A stretch of 6,315 nucleotides of DNA from an uncultured Oscillospiraceae bacterium (GTDB taxonomy: Bacteria; Bacillota; Clostridia; Oscillospirales; Acutalibacteraceae): contig CABTZO010000055.1 in assembly GCA_902489335.1 (NCBI GenBank), forward strand, positions 1 to 6,315, in the 5' to 3' direction. Positions 1-5,308 of this stretch are shown one piece after another (the first letter of the stretch is position 1; the number at the start of each line of letters is the position of its first letter). The notes below the pieces were generated by a model. The model was not told the origin of the DNA. It saw nothing but the letters and a program-made list of their open reading frames with translations, and ran no database searches. A program made the position numbers and the translations under genes.

Positions 1-1251
1 TATTATTTTTCCTGATTTAGACTTGAAGAATGTTTTGAAAAAATATCCGAAGAAACCCGGAACTGAAAGCCCGACGGATTCGCCTGCAACAAGATCTACT
101 CTTGAAATCTCATTGTTTGCATACATAATCTTACCTTGGCAGATCTTTGCACCTTTTTTCACCGGAGCACTTACAACCATTTTAGAATCAACCGGTGTAA
201 CAATAACCGAACTCGGATCAACTCCTTTTGGCAAAAGTACATTTACTTCTTCTTTGGGAACAAGTCGAAGTGTATCGGTTTTTCTTCCGAATCTTATTGG
301 TATATCAGTAATAAAGTCGTTGACACCCGCTATATTTTTAAGTTTAAGATTATTGAACGCCCACTCGAAAATTTCTCTTGTTTCCTTGAATACCGTATAA
401 TTTGTTTCACTTTTTGCGTTTTTATCGTCATAAGGCGCTTTCATCACGACTGAAAGATAGTTATAGCCGTTCTTTGAAGCCGTAGAAATCAAACACTTAC
501 CTGCATTTTCGGTTGTTCCCGTTTTTACGCCCGATGCATATCTGTAATAATACGGAAAATATGGGAACAGCATTAGATTGGTAGAACCAAAAGTGCTGTC
601 CTGTGGTCTTTTGTTAGTCGCCTTTAAGGTATAACTTTTTGAAGAAGTAATTTTCTTGAATTCGGGATTCTTCAGTGCATATTTTGTTATTGTTGCCATA
701 TCTCTTGCCGTTGTATAGGTCCCTGAATCATCAAGCCCGTGTACATTTGAAAAATGTGAATTTTTGCAGCCTAATTTCTTTGCCTTTTCATTCATCAAAC
801 CTACAAAAGCCTCAGTGCTGCCAGCCGTATCATCGGCTAAAACGAGTGCGGCGTCATTCCCCGAACGAATTAAAAGACAATACAAAAGTTGCTCGACAGT
901 CAATACCTCATCAGCTTTGATCCCGGCAACCGAACTGCCGGTCCCCGAAAGTGAAGACAGCAACTCTCTTTTTGCGGTGACTTCCTTATTCAAGTTCTTA
1001 TTATTTTCAATTACTATTATTGCCAATAGAATTTTTACAAGAGATGCCGGAGATGTTTTCATATCGGCGTTTTTATCGAATATAACAGTGTTTTGATCTA
1101 AATTTTCAAGATATACTATTTCAGACTTCAATTTTAATTGATCATTATAAGTTGCATTTGCCTTTATAAGCAAAAAAAGTGGTATTAAAAAAGACAGAAC
1201 AATTAAAAAGATTATTATAGAAAAAATTATATTTTTTAACTGTTTTTTCAT
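1..1251 (-). CDS. D-alanyl-D-alanine carboxypeptidase (penicillin-binding protein, peptidase S11 family), C-terminus cut by window edge
   Basis: 417 codons without a stop run off the left edge. The enzyme removes the terminal D-Ala from peptidoglycan pentapeptides outside the cell. Residues 1-33 form a signal peptide: lysines at the start, a long hydrophobic stretch, and an Ala-Asn-Ala signal peptidase I site at 31-33. All three penicillin-binding active-site motifs are present in order: SLVK with the nucleophile S70 and K73, SGN at 130-132, and KTG at 243-245. Residues from about 310 to 395 fit the beta-rich PBP5 C-terminal domain. The last visible residues (GYFFKTFFK) look like the amphipathic tail that anchors DacA/DacF-type enzymes to the membrane, so little is likely missing. 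Start: the ATG at 1251 is preferred over the in-frame ATG at 1257 because GGTGAT (1261-1256), matching the 3' part of the Shine-Dalgarno consensus, overlaps the upstream ATG. Family assignment is firm; the choice among DacA, DacF or a sporulation paralogue is open. Confidence 0.95.
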   Translation of the reverse strand, partial: MKKQLKNIIFSIIIFLIVLSFLIPLFLLIKANATYNDQLKLKSEIVYLENLDQNTVIFDKNADMKTSPASLVKILLAIIVIENNKNLNKEVTAKRELLSSLSGTGSSVAGIKADEVLTVEQLLYCLLIRSGNDAALVLADDTAGSTEAFVGLMNEKAKKLGCKNSHFSNVHGLDDSGTYTTARDMATITKYALKNPEFKKITSSKSYTLKATNKRPQDSTFGSTNLMLFPYFPYYYRYASGVKTGTTENAGKCLISTASKNGYNYLSVVMKAPYDDKNAKSETNYTVFKETREIFEWAFNNLKLKNIAGVNDFITDIPIRFGRKTDTLRLVPKEEVNVLLPKGVDPSSVIVTPVDSKMVVSAPVKKGAKICQGKIMYANNEISRVDLVAGESVGLSVPGFFGYFFKTFFKSKSGKII

Positions 1252-1265
1252 AGACATCACCGATT

Positions 1266-1285
1266 CGATATAGTATTATATATCG
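1266..1285. promoter_or_regulatory. Divergent promoter region with inverted repeat over the carboxypeptidase -10 box
   Basis: A 7-bp inverted repeat (CGATATA / TATATCG, 6-nt spacer) lies between the divergent carboxypeptidase and metallophosphoesterase genes. A consensus TATAAT reads on the minus strand at 1280-1275, inside the repeat. It would start transcription near 1268 and leave a leader of about 17 nt. No good -35 box is visible at 17 bp from it (TTTATT only). On the plus strand a weaker CATAAT at 1295-1300 could serve the metallophosphoesterase operon, also without a clear -35 box. The overlap of the palindrome with the -10 would suit a repressor site, but the arms are AT-rich and the match could be chance. 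Confidence 0.4.
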
Positions 1286-1323
1286 GAATTGTAACATAAT
1301 AAATTGTATTAAGGAAGTGCGGT

Positions 1324-2019
1324 TTGATTTATATAACAGGCGATATGCACGGTGATTTTTCACGCTTTCATACGCCTCAGATCAGAAAATTGAAAAAGGG
1401 CGACACTCTAATTGTGACGGGAGATTTCGGATTTTTATGGGATGATTCTTTTGAAGAACAAAAAATCTTGAAAATTTTAGGTAAGAAAAAGTTTAATATA
1501 TGTTTTGTTGACGGTGCTCATGAAAATTTCAAGTTGCTTGATCAGATGGAAGTCAGCACATGGAACGGCGGCAAGGTTCATCATTTTTACGGCGGACTTT
1601 ATCATCTTATGCGTGGTCAGATATACAATATCGAAGGAAAATCAATATTTACAATGGGAGGCGGCGTAAGTCCCGATAAAGATATAAGAGATGAAAGCAA
1701 TCCTCTGAACAGACTTCCGTCACCTCAAGAATTTATTGAGGCGGCACAAAATATTGAATCATTCGGTGGTAAGGTTGACTATATAATTACACACGAACCG
1801 ACAATGAGAATAAAGAACTTTTTAGAACTCAGGAATCCAAATGTCGATGAAAAAACTGGACTTTTAAATGCCTTTTTAGAGGAACTTTCAGATAACTGTG
1901 AATTTAAAAAATGGTATTTTGGAAGCCTCCACATAGACAAACCCATTTCAAAATCTATGGTTTCCGTTTTTACGAGAGTATTAAATGCGGAAACTTCGGA
2001 AAACATACTTCACAGATAA
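1324..2019 (+). CDS. Metallophosphoesterase-family protein with altered metal site
   Basis: A 231-residue calcineurin-like phosphoesterase fold protein with no signal peptide, so cytoplasmic. The family motifs appear in order: GDMH (D7, H9), GDFG (D34), GAHEN at 64-68 where the family normally has GNHE, THEP with H157, and GSLH at 200-203 where it normally has GHxH. D7, H9, D34 and H203 supply the first metal site. The expected Asn (now A65) and first His of GHxH (now S201) both belong to the second site, so that site looks broken. The substrate cannot be inferred; relatives cleave phosphomono- or diesters. The start is TTG: AGGAAG at 1312-1317 lies 6 nt before it, and the next ATG is inside the GDMH motif. 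It is followed after 12 nt by the DHHW gene, so the two are probably co-transcribed. Confidence 0.85.
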   Translation: MIYITGDMHGDFSRFHTPQIRKLKKGDTLIVTGDFGFLWDDSFEEQKILKILGKKKFNICFVDGAHENFKLLDQMEVSTWNGGKVHHFYGGLYHLMRGQIYNIEGKSIFTMGGGVSPDKDIRDESNPLNRLPSPQEFIEAAQNIESFGGKVDYIITHEPTMRIKNFLELRNPNVDEKTGLLNAFLEELSDNCEFKKWYFGSLHIDKPISKSMVSVFTRVLNAETSENILHR

Positions 2020-2031
2020 GGATAAACTTAC

Positions 2032-3243
2032 ATGAAAAGCAAACGCAATAACGATAATATTACAGAAATTCTTTTGAAAAATCGTCTTGAAAAAGATAAT
2101 CAAAATATAACAACATCGAGAAAAACGATAAACAAAACAAAACCAAGTTCAAAAAAGAAAAACAACTTGAACTTGGACGAAAAATCTAAGAAGAAGATAA
2201 TCGCAGGAGTTTTAATTACACTTTCTGTTTTAATAATCATACTTTCAATTGTCCTTGCAAAATCCAGCCCAAATGACAAGAAAAAAGTTAAAACAAAAGA
2301 AACAAATAAAAGCTCACAATCGGTCGAACAGACAAAGAAAACAGAGCCTACAACCGAAGAAAAATATGAAATAAAAAGTTCAATCATTGTCCAAGGGAAA
2401 AGGGCGATGGAAATCTATTCCGTAAGCAAGGTAAGCTTGGAAAGATATGCAGATTACATAAATGATTTTTCTTCAAAAGTTCCGGGAGTAAATGTTTACT
2501 CAATGTTGGCACCTACTTCCGTTGCATTTTATGGTCCTTCAAAATATAGGACCGGAGCACATTCTCAGGAAAAGGGAATTCAAATAGCCTATGATAAGAT
2601 GAATCCAAATATAAAGAAAATATCTGTTTATCAAAATATTGATAAACATAAGGATGAATATCTTTATTTCAGAACGGATCATCATTGGACTGCAAGAGGT
2701 GCGTATTATGCATATGAAGTTTTTGCACCGGTTGCCGGAGTGCAGGCAGCACCTTTATCTAAACACCAAACGGGCAAGTTAGACGGATTTGTCGGAAGTT
2801 ATTATCGATATACAAAAGATGAAACTCTACAAAAAAATCCCGACTATGTCGAGTATTTCAAACCCGTTACAAATACAACAGCGACTGTATATTCAGGACC
2901 TGAAATGAGCGGTGGTTATAATATAGACGTAATTAACAGTTCAGTTACCGCAAGTAATAAATATCTTGCTTTCATAGGCGGAGATCATGCCGTTTTAAAG
3001 ATTAAAACCGATGCTCCCGGAGGAAGAAAAATTGTCCTTATAAAAGAATCTTACGGTAATGCTTTTGCCCCGTTCTTATGCGATAATTTTAGCGAAGTTT
3101 ATGTATTAGATCCGAGAAGATTTGACGGTAAACTTTCAGATTTTGTTAAAAAGAACGGAATCACGGATGTTCTATTCTTAAACTATACATTTGCAACATC
3201 AAACCCCACTTATCTTAAGGGCTTGACAAAAATGTTGAGCTGA
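2032..3243 (+). CDS. DHHW-family membrane-anchored protein (AlgX/AlgJ-like SGNH-type fold)
   Basis: A 403-residue protein with three parts. Residues 1-55 are very basic and cytoplasmic. A single membrane helix spans about 56-76. A Lys/Thr/Ser/Glu-rich linker to about 112 leads to an extracellular domain. That domain holds TDHHWT (D216, H217, H218, W219), the signature that names the DHHW family, and KESYGNAF with S340 near the end. These match the Asp-x-His and Ser elements of the catalytic triad in AlgX/AlgJ, proteins that help O-acetylate exported polysaccharide with an MBOAT acyltransferase. An envelope acyl-transfer or esterase role is therefore inferred by family resemblance. No MBOAT (DltB/AlgI-like) gene is in the window. 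AAGGAT at 2018-2023 is the ribosome binding site, overlapping the stop codon of the upstream metallophosphoesterase gene, which supports one operon. No convincing terminator follows. Confidence 0.85.
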   Translation: MKSKRNNDNITEILLKNRLEKDNQNITTSRKTINKTKPSSKKKNNLNLDEKSKKKIIAGVLITLSVLIIILSIVLAKSSPNDKKKVKTKETNKSSQSVEQTKKTEPTTEEKYEIKSSIIVQGKRAMEIYSVSKVSLERYADYINDFSSKVPGVNVYSMLAPTSVAFYGPSKYRTGAHSQEKGIQIAYDKMNPNIKKISVYQNIDKHKDEYLYFRTDHHWTARGAYYAYEVFAPVAGVQAAPLSKHQTGKLDGFVGSYYRYTKDETLQKNPDYVEYFKPVTNTTATVYSGPEMSGGYNIDVINSSVTASNKYLAFIGGDHAVLKIKTDAPGGRKIVLIKESYGNAFAPFLCDNFSEVYVLDPRRFDGKLSDFVKKNGITDVLFLNYTFATSNPTYLKGLTKMLS

Positions 3244-3307
3244 AAATATTTTGAAAATAATCTTTTAAAATTTACTGAAACCATAATTTTAAAATCGTCT
3301 GTTTGAT

Positions 3308-3336
3308 TTGACAACAATATTTTACGGTTGTATAAT
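3308..3336 (+). promoter_or_regulatory. Consensus sigma-A promoter of rpsU
   Basis: A perfect -35 box TTGACA (3308-3313), a 17-bp spacer, and a perfect -10 box TATAAT (3331-3336). Transcription should begin near 3343, giving a leader of about 27 nt that contains the strong AAAGGAGG ribosome binding site (3354-3361). A full-consensus promoter fits the high demand for a ribosomal protein. Confidence 0.9.
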
Positions 3337-3369
3337 GATTGAAGTTTATACACAAAGGAGGGGAACAAG

Positions 3370-3546
3370 TTGAGTCAGGTTAAGGTTAGAGACAATGAAT
3401 CTTTTGAAAGTGCGCTTCGTCGTTTTAAAAAGCAAACCTCTCGTGACGGTGTAATTCAAGAAGTCCGCAAAAGAGAACATTATGAAAAGCCCTCCGTAAA
3501 AAGAAAGAAGAAGTCGGAAGCGGCAAGAAAAAGAAAATTCAAATAA
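3370..3546 (+). CDS. rpsU: 30S ribosomal protein S21
   Basis: A 58-residue protein that starts MSQVKVRDNESFESALRRFK and ends in a Lys/Arg-rich tail (RKKKSEAARKRKFK). Both are diagnostic of bacterial S21, a small-subunit protein near the mRNA/anti-Shine-Dalgarno region that supports initiation. The length is normal for Bacillota S21. The start codon is TTG, read 8 nt after AAAGGAGG (3354-3361); no ATG or GTG fits the conserved N-terminus. It has its own consensus promoter and a terminator 5 nt after the stop, so it is a single-gene transcript. In many Bacillota a yqeY (GatB/YqeY-domain) gene follows rpsU; here a repeat cluster follows instead. Confidence 0.97.
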   Translation: MSQVKVRDNESFESALRRFKKQTSRDGVIQEVRKREHYEKPSVKRKKKSEAARKRKFK

Positions 3547-3551
3547 TAAAG

Positions 3552-3574
3552 TCCCGCATAAAGCGGGATTTTTT
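3552..3574 (+). terminator. Intrinsic terminator of rpsU
   Basis: Stem TCCCGC (3552-3557) and GCGGGA (3563-3568) around an ATAAA loop, followed by six T (3569-3574). It lies directly after the rpsU stop codon. Confidence 0.92.
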
Positions 3575-3637
3575 GATTGTATAGAAATAATCAATTGAAA
3601 GAACAGAATTCTGAGACTTCCGCTCACCATTATGTAA

Positions 3638-3662
3638 CGCGGGGTTAATAACCCCGCGCTAC
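3638..3662 (-). repeat. REP-like unit 1
   Basis: On the minus strand GTAG (3662-3659) is followed at once by CGCGGGGTT-ATT-AACCCCGCG, a perfect 9-bp stem. Bases 3639-3665 are identical to 4928-4954 on the other side of nagB (27 nt). Confidence 0.8.
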
Positions 3663-3750
3663 CGGGGTGTGTGTTGCGCCCCGCTGCATAGTTCGGGTTT
3701 CGACCGCCCGTAATCACGAAAAAGACCACCGATATAACGTTCCCGCACCG

Positions 3751-3775
3751 GTAGCGGGCGATTATCAATCACCCG
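3751..3775 (+). repeat. REP-like unit 2
   Basis: GTAG (3751-3754) then CGGGCGATT-ATC-AATCACCCG. One C-A mismatch on the plus strand corresponds to a G-T wobble on the minus strand. Confidence 0.75.
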
Positions 3776-3802
3776 TAATTGGTTTATCTGTAAATCATTA
3801 AG

Positions 3803-3827
3803 CCCAGGACTTATAATCCAGGGCTAC
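3803..3827 (-). repeat. REP-like unit 3
   Basis: On the minus strand GTAG (3827-3824) is followed by CCCTGGATT-ATA-AGTCCTGGG. The stem sequence is unrelated to units 1 and 2, but the 9-3-9 geometry and foot are kept. It has one plain mismatch and one G-T wobble. Confidence 0.7.
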
Positions 3828-3838
3828 GGTTTAGGGTG

Positions 3839-3863
3839 GTAGCGGGCGGTTATCAACCGCCCG
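3839..3863 (+). repeat. REP-like unit 4
   Basis: GTAG (3839-3842) then CGGGCGGTT-ATC-AACCGCCCG, a perfect 9-bp stem. It forms a feet-inward doublet with unit 3, 11 nt between feet. Confidence 0.8.
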
Positions 3864-3977
3864 TAATCATGATTTATATCTACATTCTCAATCATAATTT
3901 TGTAAAAATAGTATATTTCTTTCTTATTTTCTCTTTTTGATTTTGTAAATAAAAATATTTATTTTTATTATCGGTTT

Positions 3978-3986
3978 TGATATAAT
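3978..3986 (+). promoter_or_regulatory. Extended -10 promoter of nagB
   Basis: TGATATAAT (3978-3986) is a perfect extended -10 element (TGn-TATAAT). No good -35 box sits 17 bp upstream (TTTATT at 3958-3963). Initiation is expected near 3993. Just upstream lies an AT-only palindrome, AATAAAAATA / TATTTTTATT (3948-3957 and 3960-3969), at the -35 position, which could be a regulator site or simply AT-rich promoter DNA. Confidence 0.7.
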
Positions 3987-4004
3987 ACATTATCTTTTCA
4001 GTAA

Positions 4005-4856
4005 ATGAAAAGGATTAAATCTATTTGTAAAGAAGGGATTTTTATTAATATTTACATAAGAGAAGACTATGAAAAAATGTCTGAAAAAGCTGCGGAAATA
4101 ATCGCAAAACTCGTTAAAGAAAAGCCAAACTGTGTTTTGGGTCTTGCCACCGGTTCAACACCTATCGGAACATACAAAAAATTAATTCAAATGCATAAAG
4201 ACGAAGGACTCGATTTTTCAAAAGTGAAGACCTTTAACCTCGATGAATATTATGGCTTAGGACTTGATTTAGATAAGCCTTATGCAGAAGACCAAAGTTA
4301 TGCAAGATTTATGTATGAAGAACTCTTCAAGGGAATAAACGTTAAACCTGAAAACACACATATTCCAAACGGAAGAGCAAAAGACTCGGAAGCTTTTTGC
4401 AGAGAATATGAAGCAGAAATCAAAAAAGCAGGCGGAGTAGATCTTCAAGTTTTGGGCCTCGGCGGAGACGGACATTTTGCCTTCAACGAACCCGGTTCAT
4501 CTCTCGCTTCACGCACCAGAAGAATTGCTTTAACCGAACAAACTCTTGATGACAACTATGAAGCTTTTTATAAAGACGCAGGATTTTCAAGAGAAGAAAT
4601 GCCACATTTCGCAATAACAATGGGAATCGGCACTATTTTGGAATCAAAAAGCCTTCTTATGCTTGTAAACGGCAAGAAAAAGGCAAAGATTACGGCAAAA
4701 GCACTCGAAGGTCCTATAACATCAAGTGTAACTGCTTCATCAATTCAACTTTTCCCCGGAGAAGCTTATGTTGTATTGGATGAAGAAGCAGCTTCTAAAC
4801 TTGACAGATATGATTTCTATAAACATATTGAAAAAATGGAAGCAAAATATCTGTAA
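4005..4856 (+). CDS. nagB: Glucosamine-6-phosphate deaminase
   Basis: Converts glucosamine 6-phosphate to fructose 6-phosphate and ammonia in the cytoplasm, linking amino-sugar breakdown to glycolysis. Visible motifs, numbered from the ATG at 4005: phosphate-binding ATGSTP at 48-53, FNLDEY with D80, and GGDGHFAFNEPGSS at 153-166 with D155, H157 and E162, matching the catalytic D72, D141, H143 and E148 of E. coli NagB. The allosteric positions S151 and R158 are kept (S165, R172), but K160 is Ile174, so GlcNAc-6-P activation as in E. coli is doubtful. The 283-residue reading adds 13 residues before the point where family members begin. The ATG at 4005 has no ribosome binding site; an ATT codon at 4044 does, and aligns with the usual start Met, so the true protein may be 270 residues. 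Single gene with its own promoter and terminator. Confidence 0.96.
   Translation: MKRIKSICKEGIFINIYIREDYEKMSEKAAEIIAKLVKEKPNCVLGLATGSTPIGTYKKLIQMHKDEGLDFSKVKTFNLDEYYGLGLDLDKPYAEDQSYARFMYEELFKGINVKPENTHIPNGRAKDSEAFCREYEAEIKKAGGVDLQVLGLGGDGHFAFNEPGSSLASRTRRIALTEQTLDDNYEAFYKDAGFSREEMPHFAITMGIGTILESKSLLMLVNGKKKAKITAKALEGPITSSVTASSIQLFPGEAYVVLDEEAASKLDRYDFYKHIEKMEAKYL
4030..4046 (+). promoter_or_regulatory. Ribosome binding site favouring an ATT start for nagB
   Basis: AAGAAGGGA (4030-4038) precedes ATT at 4044-4046, with 7 nt between AAGG and the codon. Nothing resembling a Shine-Dalgarno sequence precedes the ATG at 4005, which lies only about 12 nt from the predicted transcription start. Starting at 4044 gives a normal leader of about 50 nt and a protein beginning at the family's usual first strand. 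Confidence 0.5.
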
Positions 4857-4870
4857 TAATTAAATAAGCC

Positions 4871-4902
4871 AAAAAACGAGCGATTTTATCGCTCGTTTTT
4901 TT
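4871..4902 (+). terminator. Intrinsic terminator of nagB
   Basis: Stem CGAGCGAT (4877-4884) and ATCGCTCG (4888-4895) around a TTT loop, with T-run 4896-4902. Six A before the stem make it symmetrical, so it may also work on the minus strand. It starts 14 nt after the nagB stop. Confidence 0.92.
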
Positions 4903-4926
4903 ATGTCGGGCATCAAAGGTTTAATA

Positions 4927-4951
4927 TGCGGGGTTAATAACCCCGCGCTAC
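4927..4951 (-). repeat. REP-like unit 5
   Basis: On the minus strand GTAG (4951-4948) is followed by the same stem as unit 1. Eight of nine pairs are perfect and only the outermost pair is lost. Confidence 0.8.
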
Positions 4952-5017
4952 CGGAAAGAAGTATCAAGGTAACCCTGCGCTGCCGGAAAGAAGTATAAAG
5001 GCAACCCCGCGCAACCG
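4939..5017. repeat. 32-bp tandem repeat, about 2.5 copies
   Basis: Copy 1 at 4939-4970, copy 2 at 4971-5002 and a partial copy at 5003-5017. Copies 1 and 2 share the core CCGGAAAGAAGTAT and differ at four positions. Each begins with the right arm (AACCCCGCG or AACCCTGCG) and foot of REP-like unit 5. The foot decays from CTAC to CTGC to CAAC along the array, as if one complete unit was extended by slippage or local duplication. Confidence 0.85.
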
Positions 5018-5070
5018 TATCGGGTCAATATTACGACATTGTACGATCGGCGATGCGTCACCACCCCACC

Positions 5071-5095
5071 GTAGCGGGCTATTATCAATCGCCCG
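5071..5095 (+). repeat. REP-like unit 6
   Basis: GTAG (5071-5074) then CGGGCTATT-ATC-AATCGCCCG, with one T-C mismatch in the 9-bp stem. Related to units 2 and 4. Confidence 0.75.
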
Positions 5096-5144
5096 AAGCA
5101 AATTTATTTGATTAAATTATTTTATTTGCGGATAAAACAAAGCA

Positions 5145-5169
5145 CCGAGGGTTGCTAACCCTCGGCTAC
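5145..5169 (-). repeat. REP-like unit 7
   Basis: On the minus strand GTAG (5169-5166) is followed by CCGAGGGTT-AGC-AACCCTCGG, a perfect 9-bp stem whose outer pairs differ from every other unit. Confidence 0.8.
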
Positions 5170-5260
5170 GGATAGGGTTGGTCTAACCTCTAATATCTAA
5201 AATGGCTATTATCAATCGCCCGGGATTAAACCTTCAAAATTTTCTATAAATGAAAATTAA

Positions 5261-5287
5261 AAACGCGGGATTATTTATCCCGCGTTT
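5261..5287 (-). terminator. Intrinsic terminator of the GGDEF-hemerythrin gene
   Basis: An 11-bp perfect stem (AAACGCGGGAT 5261-5271, ATCCCGCGTTT 5277-5287) with a 5-nt loop. On the minus strand it follows the stop codon by 21 nt and is continued by TTTTTAATTTT. Its stem resembles the nearby REP-like units, but it has no GTAG foot. Confidence 0.85.
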
Positions 5288-5308
5288 AAATAAATATCAT
5301 AAATACAT

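Larger units (their letters stand above)
3638..3870. repeat. REP-like hairpin cluster 1 (between rpsU and nagB)
   Basis: This gene-free stretch holds short GC-rich palindromes, each made of a GTAG foot plus a 21-nt hairpin (9-bp arms, 3-nt loop). Units, read so that GTAG is 5': minus 3662-3638 (perfect stem); minus 3687-3663 (foot GCAG, hairpin with wobbles); a plus-strand remnant at 3690-3710 with only its right arm intact; plus 3751-3775 (one C-A mismatch); minus 3827-3803 (two mismatches, one a G-T wobble on the minus strand); plus 3839-3863 (perfect). The loop-proximal pairs are usually GGTT/AACC, while the outer stem differs between units. The last two units face each other with 11 nt between their feet, as in REP doublets. 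No coding potential is supported here. Confidence 0.8.
4927..5222. repeat. REP-like hairpin cluster 2 (between nagB and the GGDEF gene)
   Basis: The gene-free stretch downstream of nagB repeats the architecture of the first cluster: GTAG feet on 21-nt 9-3-9 hairpins. Units: minus 4951-4927; plus 5071-5095; minus 5169-5145; and a decayed plus-strand unit at 5198-5222 whose foot reads TAAA. Orientation alternates minus, plus, minus, plus. Between the first two units lies a 32-bp tandem repeat made from the right arm and foot of the first unit. A small extra GGTT/AACC hairpin sits at 5175-5190. No gene is supported. Confidence 0.8.

Noticed and set aside
23..1096. Plus-strand open frames at 23-400, 136-453, 675-920 and 764-1096
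   Set aside because: They are antisense shadows of the carboxypeptidase, whose three active-site motifs and signal peptide fix the real frame on the minus strand.
1145..1363. Minus-strand 72-codon frame spanning the divergent promoter
   Set aside because: It overlaps the carboxypeptidase signal peptide in another frame and crosses the promoter region and the metallophosphoesterase start; its composition is that of AT-rich noise.
3263..3294. AT-only inverted repeat (TTTTAAAATT / AATTTTAAAA) after the DHHW gene, considered as a terminator
   Set aside because: The stem has no GC pairs and no T-run follows; the repeat arises easily from self-complementary TTTTAAAA.
3346..3768. Minus-strand open frame of 140 codons over rpsU and the first repeat cluster
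   Set aside because: It is antisense to the S21 gene, includes repeat hairpins, and shows no recognisable domain or ribosome binding site; S21 on the plus strand is unambiguous.
4939..5017. Insertion-sequence ends or transposon remnant around the tandem repeat
   Set aside because: No transposase fragment or target-site duplication is visible, and the repeats derive from the adjacent hairpin unit.
3638..5222. CRISPR array
   Set aside because: The palindromes vary in stem sequence, alternate in orientation and have irregular spacing, with no uniform spacers and no cas genes.
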